Shown here: piece after piece, positions 37,652 through 44,750 of the stretch
How the letters are laid out: each line of letters begins with the position of its first letter
Position numbering within the stretch: the first letter of the stretch is position 1
Assembly (NCBI GenBank): GCA_964548025.1
Contig: CAZJRI010000005.1
Location: 17,824 to 81,823, forward strand
DNA length: 64,000 bases
Source: JAHRVQ01 sp964548025
GTDB lineage: Bacteria; Pseudomonadota; Gammaproteobacteria; Pseudomonadales; Azotimanducaceae
Reading direction: 5' to 3'
The notes under the pieces: generated by a model
Databases searched by the model: none
Seen by the model: only the letters and a program-made list of their open reading frames with translations
Told to the model about the DNA's origin: nothing
Position numbers and translations under genes: made by a program

Positions 37652-40018
37652 CTACTCATATCGCAGTGCCTTTATCGGACTGGCTGATGCTGCCCTGATT
37701 GAGAGCACACTCACAGTTAATATAGCAATCACTAAAACAGCCACGGCAGCTAGAAGAAAGTACGTGGGGTTCTGATTGGCCTGCTGGACAAAATTCTGTA
37801 GCCATCTGTCCATAGCCAGAAATGCAAGGGGCCAGGCGATCAGATTGGAAAGCAGGACCCAGTAGACGAACTCCAGCGAGAGCAAAATGGTTATCCTGCC
37901 AACTGATGCACCCATGACCTTGCGAATGCCAATTTCCCTCGTTTTTTGCTGCACGGTAAACGATGAAAGACCAAATAGACCCAGGCAGGCAACAATAATC
38001 GCCAGAATGGCAAAGGCACTGAAGATGTTTACCATGCGTTGCTCGGGGTGATATACGCGGGTAAATTCCTCATCGAAGAACGAGTACTCGAAGGGATAGT
38101 TGGGTGAGAACTCACTCATGACTGTTCTGACGTGGTTTAGCGTGTCGGGGATATTGACCGGATTTACCTTGATTGAAATATAAGAGAATTTCTTCGGTGC
38201 CAGGAAAATATAAAGCGGCTCGATCTGACTATGTAGTGATCGAAGATGAAAATCCTTCATTACGCCGACGACCTTTCCCGTCTCGCCACTCCAGTGGGTC
38301 ATGGTCTGTTCCAGTGGCGAGGTCCAGGCACCAGCTCTGACTGCTGCCTCGTTCACCAGGAATACACCCTGTTTGTCGGAAGCAAATTCCCGTGAGAAAT
38401 TTCTGCCTGCTGTAATCTGAATATCGTAAAGATCGACAAAATCGTAGTCGGCTGTATTGTAGTAAATGGTGGTTTCCTGGTCAGGCAGACTGGGATTCAG
38501 CGCCCGCGATGTAAACCCATCGATGTCGTTGGGCAACCTGCCCGATGTTGCGACACCCATCACGTTTGGATGTTGCTGCAGCTCGGTTTTAATCGCATTG
38601 ATATCGCGACGAACAGCCTTGTCACGAATCTTGAGGACAATGGTGTCATCTTTGCTATAGCCAACATCGTAACTATTCACGAAATCAAGTTGATTGTTGA
38701 TCGTCAGGGTACAGATAAATAGCGTGATGGTTACTGAGAATTGAAACAAAACCAGCATGTTTCGTAACTTGCGGGCCTTCTCACCAGTCGCGAATACGCC
38801 TTTCAGAACTGTTTGGGGTTTGAAACCGGAAATTTTGAATGCGGGATACCCCCCTGCAAGCAATATAACGACCAGTACGGTCGTTAAGAGCACGAGAAAA
38901 AACTGTGGTTCGAGCATGGTAGCCATACTGAGCTGCCTTTCGACCAGATTGTTAAAAGCAGGCAGTACCATACTGACGATCATCAGGGTCAGGGCGACGG
39001 AAATCAAAATCAGAAAAGACGATTCGCTCATGAATTGCTGAATCAACTGGAATCTGCGAGCACCCATGACCTTGCGTACGCCAACTTCCCTGCCACGCCT
39101 GGTGGACATCGCAGTGGTGAGGTTGATGTAGTTGATGCAGGCAATGAATAGAATCAATACGGCAATGGATGAAAAAAGAAAGATATATAGCATGTCATTG
39201 TTTACGGATATTTCCTGCTCACGATGTGAGTTCAGGTGAATATCCTTGATTGACTGCACGAAGTAGAAGTTATCCGGATAGGGTTTTGGTACCCCGTATT
39301 TCTCATAAAGGGGGATCTCAATCGTCTTGTGAATATCACTTTGCAACGCCATTGGGTTACTTCCGTCACGTAACAGAAAATAGGTATAGGTGTAATTGCT
39401 GTCCCAGCTTGTGATATCAATGTCAGTGTCTTTGAAGTAATCGTTGTACGGAACCATGAGGTCGATGGTGAAATGAGAGTTGGCAGGCATATCAGTGAAT
39501 ACACCGGTAACTTTAAAGTCCCGGCTGTCGTTGATAATCAGCGTTTCACCCAGTGGATTGAGGTCACCAAAATATTTCCTGGCTGTGCTTTGGGATATGA
39601 CGATGGATGAGGTGTCCTGCAAAGCCGTCTCCGGGTTGCCATGGATAAATTCCAGTGTGAATATCTTGGTGATATCGGTACCCATCCAATAGAAGTTGTC
39701 TTCGAGAAAATGAGTATCCCCGCTTGAGATCAATGTATTGTTGTCCTTGATGATGCGGGCAACTGCTTCGACCTCGGCAAAATTTTTTGTTAGTGCCGGG
39801 CCAAGTGGTGGGGGAGTTAAGGTACGTCCCTCTCTTACCACCCGGTAGATTCGATCAGCATTCTGGTGATACCTGTCAAAGCTCAGTTCATACTGGGTAT
39901 AAAGGGCGATCAGAAGAAAGGCAGCCATGCCGATTCCCAGACCTGCGATATTCAGTACTGAATATAGTTTTTGCCTGTTGAAGATTCGAAGTGCCACCAG
40001 AATGTAATTACCGAACAA
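37652..40018 (-). CDS. FtsX/MacB-type ABC permease with two halves
   Basis: A TTG at 40018 is the likely start because CTGGAGG lies seven bases upstream; the longer frame from ATG 40048 includes that site. The 788-residue protein starts LFGNYILVALRIFNRQKLYS, typical of this family. It has an N-terminal TM, a large periplasmic MacB_PCD region (about 45-280), three TM helices of an FtsX domain, a second similar half and a final FtsX domain ending SIRAASASPIKALRYE. Such permeases export or release lipoproteins, peptides or signals using an ATPase. No ATPase gene is adjacent, so partner and substrate are unknown. Confidence 0.87.
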   Translation of the reverse strand: MFGNYILVALRIFNRQKLYSVLNIAGLGIGMAAFLLIALYTQYELSFDRYHQNADRIYRVVREGRTLTPPPLGPALTKNFAEVEAVARIIKDNNTLISSGDTHFLEDNFYWMGTDITKIFTLEFIHGNPETALQDTSSIVISQSTARKYFGDLNPLGETLIINDSRDFKVTGVFTDMPANSHFTIDLMVPYNDYFKDTDIDITSWDSNYTYTYFLLRDGSNPMALQSDIHKTIEIPLYEKYGVPKPYPDNFYFVQSIKDIHLNSHREQEISVNNDMLYIFLFSSIAVLILFIACINYINLTTAMSTRRGREVGVRKVMGARRFQLIQQFMSESSFLILISVALTLMIVSMVLPAFNNLVERQLSMATMLEPQFFLVLLTTVLVVILLAGGYPAFKISGFKPQTVLKGVFATGEKARKLRNMLVLFQFSVTITLFICTLTINNQLDFVNSYDVGYSKDDTIVLKIRDKAVRRDINAIKTELQQHPNVMGVATSGRLPNDIDGFTSRALNPSLPDQETTIYYNTADYDFVDLYDIQITAGRNFSREFASDKQGVFLVNEAAVRAGAWTSPLEQTMTHWSGETGKVVGVMKDFHLRSLHSQIEPLYIFLAPKKFSYISIKVNPVNIPDTLNHVRTVMSEFSPNYPFEYSFFDEEFTRVYHPEQRMVNIFSAFAILAIIVACLGLFGLSSFTVQQKTREIGIRKVMGASVGRITILLSLEFVYWVLLSNLIAWPLAFLAMDRWLQNFVQQANQNPTYFLLAAVAVLVIAILTVSVLSIRAASASPIKALRYE

Positions 40019-40050
40019 TTCATTGCCTCCAGTAAATGTTGATTCCATCC

Positions 40051-40070
40051 GTTCTGAGATCTCTCAGAAC
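40051..40070. promoter_or_regulatory. Inverted repeat upstream of the ABC permease gene
   Basis: GTTCTGAG and CTCAGAAC are exact inverted arms around ATCT. The site is 33 bases before the likely TTG start, within the leader or promoter of the permease gene, and may be an operator. Confidence 0.4.
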
Positions 40071-40289
40071 CTTAGTAAGTTGTTAAGCGTAAGGTTAGGA
40101 CGACGTGCGAACGGGTTTACGCCAGTGCAGAAAAATCCGGTCTGCCCGGGTTACACCAGTACACATTACTGGAAATTAAGACGCCAGGCAGGTGAGATTG
40201 GTTTAATTCGATGCAGATGCAATTGAGGACATCCGACTAGTCGTTATTACTGACAATCTTGAACGCTGATATCTTACCTGTCGTTCATT

Positions 40290-40398
40290 GTTGGGTGTCC
40301 AGAACTCACCAGAACTCATGTTGGGTGTCCAGAACTCGTTGTCCAGAACTCGTTGCCTGTCCTTCATTGTTTCCTTCATTGTTGGGTGTCCAGAACTC
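40290..40398 (+). repeat. Interspersed direct repeats GTTGGGTGTCCAGAACTC
   Basis: The 18-mer GTTGGGTGTCCAGAACTC is exact at 40290-40307, 40320-40337 and 40381-40398, with partial copies GTCCAGAACTC (40341-40351) and AGAACTC (40311-40317). TTCATTG precedes the first and third full copies. Spacings of 12 and 43 bases are uneven, so it is not a CRISPR array. Confidence 0.85.
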
Positions 40399-40480
40399 AA
40401 TAATTATCCAAAATGATGTTAAGGTCAGCCGGGTTGCTGAAGTTAGGGGACCTGGCGGCGGAGTTCGGGGGAGGAAATTC

Positions 40481-41488
40481 ATGAAAGCCATCACATACTT
40501 AACATACGGGCCACCTGAGGTGCTGCACCTGGAAGAGGTTGCAAAGCCCAGCCCGAGTCGCGGCGAAATTTTAATCAGGGTGCTGGCAGCCGAAGCGACG
40601 AAATCTGATTGTGAAATGAGAAGCTTCAATTATGCCGTGAAGTGGTTCTGGCTCCCCCTGCGAATTGCACTCGGTATTAGAAAACCAAAGCAACGGATCC
40701 TGGGTGGATATTTCTCTGGGGTGATAGAAGCCCTCGGGGGAGATGTTCGAAATTTCTCGGTCGGTGACGAGATTTTTGGTGTCTCAAGACTTCGGTTGGG
40801 GGCCTATGGTGAGTACGTTGCCCTGCCTGCACGTTATACGTTGGTGCCCAAACCCACGAATATGAGTTTCGCAGAAGCGGCAGCAGTGCCACTGGGCGGG
40901 TTAAATGCGCTGCATTTCATGCGACTGACCAATGTCCAGGAAGGAGAATCAGTATTAATCAACGGTGCGGGTGGCAGTATCGGCGCATACGGCGTGCAGA
41001 TTGCCAGGGCAATGGGCGCGGAGGTCACGGCAGTTGATAAGATCATTAAAAAAGACATGTTGATGCAGATGGGTGCAGACCATTTCATTGACTACGAGAA
41101 GGAAGATTTTAGCCAAAGCGGCCGGAGCTATGACGTCATCTTCGACATGGTGCCTGCAAGTTCTTATGCGGCCTGTATGAGGGTACTCAACCCAAATGGT
41201 CGTTATGTCAGTGGTAATCCCCGATTGTCGGTCATGCTTCGCACCTTTTTCACCTCCCGCTTTACGAATAAGACTGCCAGCTTTGCATTTGCCAGGGAGA
41301 CCCGGGAAGAATTACTGACACTCAAAGCCATGATTGAAGACAACAAAATAGGATCAATCGTCGACAGGGTCCATCCAATGGAAGAGGCTGCTGATGCTCA
41401 TCATCGGGTTGAGACCGAGCAGCGCGTGGGTGCTGTGGTGATAGCCATCGGTGATCAAAGTACAAAGCAGACGATTGAATCAGGTTAA
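40481..41488 (+). CDS. Zinc-independent MDR (quinone oxidoreductase-like) dehydrogenase
   Basis: ATG 40481 follows GGGGGAGGAAA, so the start is set here although the frame is open further upstream. The 335-residue protein has an N-terminal GroES-like fold (MKAITYLTYGPPEVLHLEEV), a hydrophobic loop region, and a Rossmann motif GAGGSIGAYGVQIARAMGA (about 159-178). Zinc-ligating cysteines of alcohol dehydrogenases are absent, consistent with the NADPH:quinone reductase branch. It reduces a ketone, quinone or enone with NAD(P)H in the cytoplasm. The repeats at 40290-40398 are upstream in the possible leader. Confidence 0.87.
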   Translation: MKAITYLTYGPPEVLHLEEVAKPSPSRGEILIRVLAAEATKSDCEMRSFNYAVKWFWLPLRIALGIRKPKQRILGGYFSGVIEALGGDVRNFSVGDEIFGVSRLRLGAYGEYVALPARYTLVPKPTNMSFAEAAAVPLGGLNALHFMRLTNVQEGESVLINGAGGSIGAYGVQIARAMGAEVTAVDKIIKKDMLMQMGADHFIDYEKEDFSQSGRSYDVIFDMVPASSYAACMRVLNPNGRYVSGNPRLSVMLRTFFTSRFTNKTASFAFARETREELLTLKAMIEDNKIGSIVDRVHPMEEAADAHHRVETEQRVGAVVIAIGDQSTKQTIESG

Positions 41489-41637
41489 AGGTATTTTGCT
41501 AGAACCTGATGTAGTAACTTAAGATAAATAAGCCGTTATGCACTGCCCTGATTTCCCTGCTGCCTTTTTATCAGAACATTTGGGTTGTTCGCACGATATA
41601 AGGATCATAACAAGTCAGGTTTACGCAAGGACCTCTG

Positions 41638-42563
41638 ATGAAGAAAAATGATCTGGACGAGGCGTTTCGATGCATCGGTGAACGCATTGAACCTGCTGCC
41701 AGGTTCGTTCGGCATTGGCCGCTCACGGGTGGCGTGTCGGCGCAGATCGAAGCTTTAGAACTTGAACTGCCGGGAGGTGAATGCAGAAAGGTCGTCGTTC
41801 GTCGCCATAGTTCAGCCGGGTGGAAGTCACGTCAAAGAAACGTAACGACCATGGAGTATGGGTTATTAATTTCTCTATTTCAGATTGGATTGCCGGTACC
41901 ACAACCGCTATTTCTTGATGTCACCGCTTCACTATTACCTTCGCCCTATCTGGTGATGGAAATGGTAGAGGCCACCACTGCTGTTCACGACGATCAGATA
42001 CCTCATGCGTGTGATCGTATNNNNNNNNNNCCGATTTCCTTCTGCGTCTGCATGCACTAGATATCGAGACACTGGATTTATCGGAAATACCGCGTCTTGA
42101 GGACCCGGTTGGTGGGGCACTTGAGTATGTGCCTGACACCGATTCATGGGCTACTTTACGTAGAGCGATAGAAGCCTGGCAGACTGCACCATCCAGAGAC
42201 TCGCTGCTTCATGGTGACTTCTGGCCTGGAAATATTCTGTGGAAGGGGAATCACATCGCCGCAGTTATCGATTGGGAAGATGCATCTATCGGAACAGCAG
42301 TAGCGGACCTGGCCACCTGTCGTGTTGAACTTATGATGATGTATGGTCCATCGGCCATGGAGAACTTCACCAGACAATATCTGACTCACTCAACATTAGA
42401 TATCTCGGATCTCCCATTGTGGGAGGTTTATGCAAGTTCTGCTGCACTCGCTACCATGTCAGGCTGGAACCTGGCACCGGAAGATGAAGCGAAGCGCCGT
42501 CAGGGAACCACTCTATTCTTGAACCGCGCGGCGAGTGAGACGATTAACCGCATGAATCACTGA
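41638..42563 (+). CDS. Aminoglycoside phosphotransferase-family kinase, interrupted by assembly gap
   Basis: The N-terminal part (41638-42020) reads IEPAARFVRHWPLTGGVS and VVVRRHSSAG, the nucleotide-binding lobe of APH-like kinases. After 10 N, the frame from 42033 reads DFLLRLHALDIETLDLSEI, then the catalytic LLHGDFWPGNILW and IDWEDASIGTAVADLA, so HxDxxxxN and the later Asp are intact. The two parts lie in different frames relative to the N run. A missing length of 2 bases modulo 3 would restore one frame. It phosphorylates a small molecule or fits the APH/choline-kinase-like group; no substrate is known. AAGGA precedes the ATG. Confidence 0.85.
42021..42030. other. Assembly gap of 10 N inside the phosphotransferase gene
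   Basis: Ten N replace sequence of unknown length. Two bases, as in CGT AT(G) (G)CC GAT, would give CDRMADFLLRLHAL, in line with related kinases. This is an inference from frames only. Confidence 0.95.
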
Positions 42564-42607
42564 ACTTGTGTGATTGGTGTTCTCACAGTATTTTTGACAA
42601 GATTAAC

Positions 42608-42633
42608 CGGGTTTGATTAGACCCGTTTTTTTT
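42608..42633 (+). terminator. Rho-independent terminator before the triheme cytochrome gene
   Basis: CGGGTTT and AGACCCG form a 7-bp stem (one G-U pair) with loop GATT, followed by T8 at 42626-42633. It ends the phosphotransferase transcript, but lies only 22 bases before the cytochrome ATG, so it may also act as an attenuator. Confidence 0.85.
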
Positions 42634-42655
42634 ACTTAGAAGGCAGAAAACCCTC

Positions 42656-43522
42656 ATGCGCTGGACCGGCTTTATCATCCTTCAGATTGTGATTGTTGTG
42701 ATTATTGGTGGCATTGTCTATGTCCACAAGGACCGGGTAGCCGTTACAAAAAGACCGCCTGCGTCACTGGCTGATTGGTATAGACCAGAAAACAAAAGGC
42801 AGGTCTGGTTGCACAATATGTTTAGTCTCCGTCGCGAAATGCAGGCAGTACGGTTTTATGCAGGTAATGCCTCGCCTGACAACGAATATGCAGATCACCT
42901 GGAGAAATGGGTCGGCAGATTAAGTGAGCACTACATGAAGATAGGTGAGATGGTGCCGGAGTGGGAAGCAAAACTGGACAAAAAGACGATGATGCTTCTG
43001 AACGAGAGCGTAAGTGATCGTCGCTATGGGGAAGTCTCTCAAGCACTTGATGAACTGGATAAAAACTGTAATTCCTGCCATGTCGATTTCCAATCCATTA
43101 CCGCCACCGCCTACCGAGCCCCTGATTTTTCAACGATGGAGATAGCATCCATCCCGTACAAGAAATTCATGGACCAACTTACCCAACACGTAAACAAGGT
43201 TAAGATTGCAGGTGAGGATGGTATGCAGGATTTAGCCTTGACTTCATTTGGTGATCTAAAAAAAGGCATCCATCAATTAGGTGAAACCTGTTCAACCTGT
43301 CACGAAAAAGATATCAGGGTCTACCCTGATGAGCCTGTCAGAGATACCCTCGACAGCCTGGAGCAAAGCCTTGCAACCGGCACGATCAAGGAGCAGGGAA
43401 GAGACCTCGGTACGCTGGCTGTACTGGCCTGTGCACGCTGCCATGGCACCCACCGCATCGCTTACCACAACCGCAAAGCAATTTTAGAGGGCCCAGACTG
43501 GCCAACACTGATAAAGCACTGA
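42656..43522 (+). CDS. Membrane-anchored triheme cytochrome c (cytochrome c'-like halves)
   Basis: The 288-residue protein starts with one TM anchor (about 5-23) and has three CxxCH sites: CNSCH (about 137), CSTCH (about 211) and CARCH (about 259). The first two each end a helix-rich region (VSQALDELDKN, FGDLKKGIHQLGET), as in cytochrome c'-type bundles, whereas the third lies in a short C-terminal segment CARCHGTH. It would carry electrons in the periplasm. It lies upstream of cobA-nirB-nirD on the same strand but is separated from cobA by 386 bases, so a link with nitrite metabolism is possible but not certain. I do not recognise a named family. Confidence 0.8.
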   Translation: MRWTGFIILQIVIVVIIGGIVYVHKDRVAVTKRPPASLADWYRPENKRQVWLHNMFSLRREMQAVRFYAGNASPDNEYADHLEKWVGRLSEHYMKIGEMVPEWEAKLDKKTMMLLNESVSDRRYGEVSQALDELDKNCNSCHVDFQSITATAYRAPDFSTMEIASIPYKKFMDQLTQHVNKVKIAGEDGMQDLALTSFGDLKKGIHQLGETCSTCHEKDIRVYPDEPVRDTLDSLEQSLATGTIKEQGRDLGTLAVLACARCHGTHRIAYHNRKAILEGPDWPTLIKH

Positions 43523-43523
43523 T

Positions 43524-43620
43524 CAGCAGCTAGCAGCCAGTTGCTTCGCCAGCAGCTAGTTGCTTCCGACCAGCAGCCAGTTGCCTCCAACCAGAAGCCA
43601 GTAGCCAGTAGCCAGTCGCT
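43524..43620 (+). repeat. Degenerate tandem repeats of about 20 bases
   Basis: At least three imperfect copies of CCAGCAGC(C/T)AGTTGC(T/C)TCC are visible, followed by three AGCCAGT units of 7 bases. Copies differ by a few bases. No function is evident. Confidence 0.7.
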
Positions 43621-43633
43621 TTTAGCCAACAGC

Positions 43634-43746
43634 AAAAAAAACCTTCTATAGCGATTGTAGTCAGTCTATAGATGGAGGTTGTTGTCCGTACAAATCGATC
43701 TGTTTTGATGCGTGATCACCGGATGTGCACCAGCATGGCACCGGTG
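43634..43746 (-). ncRNA. Possible minus-strand small RNA or leader hairpins
   Basis: Read on the minus strand, AACCT-(3)-TCTATAG (43680-43666) pairs with CTATAGAAGGTT (43651-43640), a 12-bp bulged stem followed by T7 at 43640-43634, resembling a terminator. Further up, CACCGG (43717-43722) and CCGGTG (43741-43746) pair around a loop that can extend the stem. No minus-strand gene lies upstream to be terminated, so an antisense RNA is possible. On the plus strand these would be leader structures. Confidence 0.3.
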
Positions 43747-43908
43747 TGAATGGATTGGGATCTCAGTAGAACACCCATTGTGTCTATGAGATTCCCGGCC
43801 TATCCCTTTAAATACCCGCTTAAACCTCATGCAGAGAGACTCCACAACACATTGGCATCCTGATTGCACTACCGGTTTTATCGAAATTCGAATTACCGGA
43901 TCAGAAGC

Positions 43909-44718
43909 ATGTTGAAACTTGTTGCGAAAAGCCCCAGGGGCATGGTCTATCTTGTAGGCGCGGGGACGGGAGACCCCGAACTGCTGACCGTCAAAGCACT
44001 CCGAATCATTGAATCAGCCGATATCATATTCTATGACCGGCTTGTTAGCGCTGAAATCTGCAAGCTGTTCCCGACCGGTACGCCTACCAGATATGTTGGC
44101 AAGGCCAGAGGTAAAGAAGCATTACCTCAAAACCAAATTAACAGGATGATGTTTGAAGCGGCAATGTCGGGTCTCACGGTTTGTCGTCTAAAAGGCGGAG
44201 ATTCTTTTATATTCGGACGTGGCAGCGAAGAGATGCTCATGCTAAAGCGTAAGAATATCAGCGTTGAAGTGGTTCCCGGCATCACCGCAGCGAGTGGATG
44301 CACATCCTATGCGGGGATTCCTCTTACACATAGGGGGCTCTCTCAATCATGTACCTTCGTGACGGGCACCTGTGCCAAGGCCTGCAATATTAACTGGGCT
44401 GCACTCTCGCGCCTAAATCAAACCCTGGTGTTCTATATGGGGTTAGAGAACGCCGATAGTATTTCCCTCAACCTGGTTGACAATGGCCTTGATGCAGGCA
44501 CGCCTGCTGCTCTGATTGAAAATGGTTCAACACCGCAGCAAAGAGTGGTTTCCGGCAGACTTTGTGAATTATCAGCCATGACACAGGTTTACCAGATTCA
44601 GTCGCCCGCGCTGATTGTCGTAGGCGACGTCGTCAATCTTGCTGGAGAGTTACAGTGGTTTCAGGAGGGTAGTCACATAGACCATACAAATCATCAGCCT
44701 TCAGCTCTCGAGAGATAA
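43909..44718 (+). CDS. cobA: Uroporphyrinogen-III C-methyltransferase
   Basis: Start at ATG 43909; the upstream TTG frame adds 15 residues before the conserved GMVYLVGAGTGDPELLT. The 269-residue protein has the SUMT motifs VGAGTGDPELLT, IIFYDRLV, YVGKARGKEALPQ, VCRLKGGDSFIFGRG and VVPGITAASGC. It methylates uroporphyrinogen III twice with SAM to precorrin-2, the step to siroheme. NirB, which needs siroheme, is 32 bases downstream. The oxidation and iron-insertion steps (CysG N-terminal or SirC/SirB) are not encoded here, so they must be elsewhere. Confidence 0.93.
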   Translation: MLKLVAKSPRGMVYLVGAGTGDPELLTVKALRIIESADIIFYDRLVSAEICKLFPTGTPTRYVGKARGKEALPQNQINRMMFEAAMSGLTVCRLKGGDSFIFGRGSEEMLMLKRKNISVEVVPGITAASGCTSYAGIPLTHRGLSQSCTFVTGTCAKACNINWAALSRLNQTLVFYMGLENADSISLNLVDNGLDAGTPAALIENGSTPQQRVVSGRLCELSAMTQVYQIQSPALIVVGDVVNLAGELQWFQEGSHIDHTNHQPSALER

Positions 44719-44750
44719 ACCAGGTAATTTGAAAGAAGCGAATAATTCAA

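Larger units (their letters stand above)
40019..40480. other. Gene-free stretch between divergent permease and MDR genes
   Basis: It holds an inverted repeat at 40051-40070, a region of direct repeats at 40290-40398, and the ribosome-binding site of the MDR gene. No small gene is convincing. Confidence 0.5.
43523..43908. other. Gene-free stretch before cobA: degenerate repeats and hairpins
   Basis: It contains degenerate CAGCAGCCAGTTGC repeats at 43524-43620, two potential hairpins at 43634-43746 and the presumed cobA promoter. No protein gene is visible; a 67-codon minus-strand frame at 43666-43869 has no support. Confidence 0.5.

Noticed and set aside
40290..40398. Possible CRISPR array
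   Set aside because: Only three full 18-mers, uneven spacing of 12 and 43 bases, and no cas genes.
41638..42563. Frameshifted pseudogene
   Set aside because: The frame break coincides with an N run, so an assembly gap explains it.
43634..43746. NasR/ANTAR-type leader RNA for the nir unit
   Set aside because: The loops are 9 and 14 bases rather than paired hexanucleotide loops; no support.
43666..43869. 67-codon minus-strand frame before cobA
   Set aside because: No ribosome-binding site or recognisable product.
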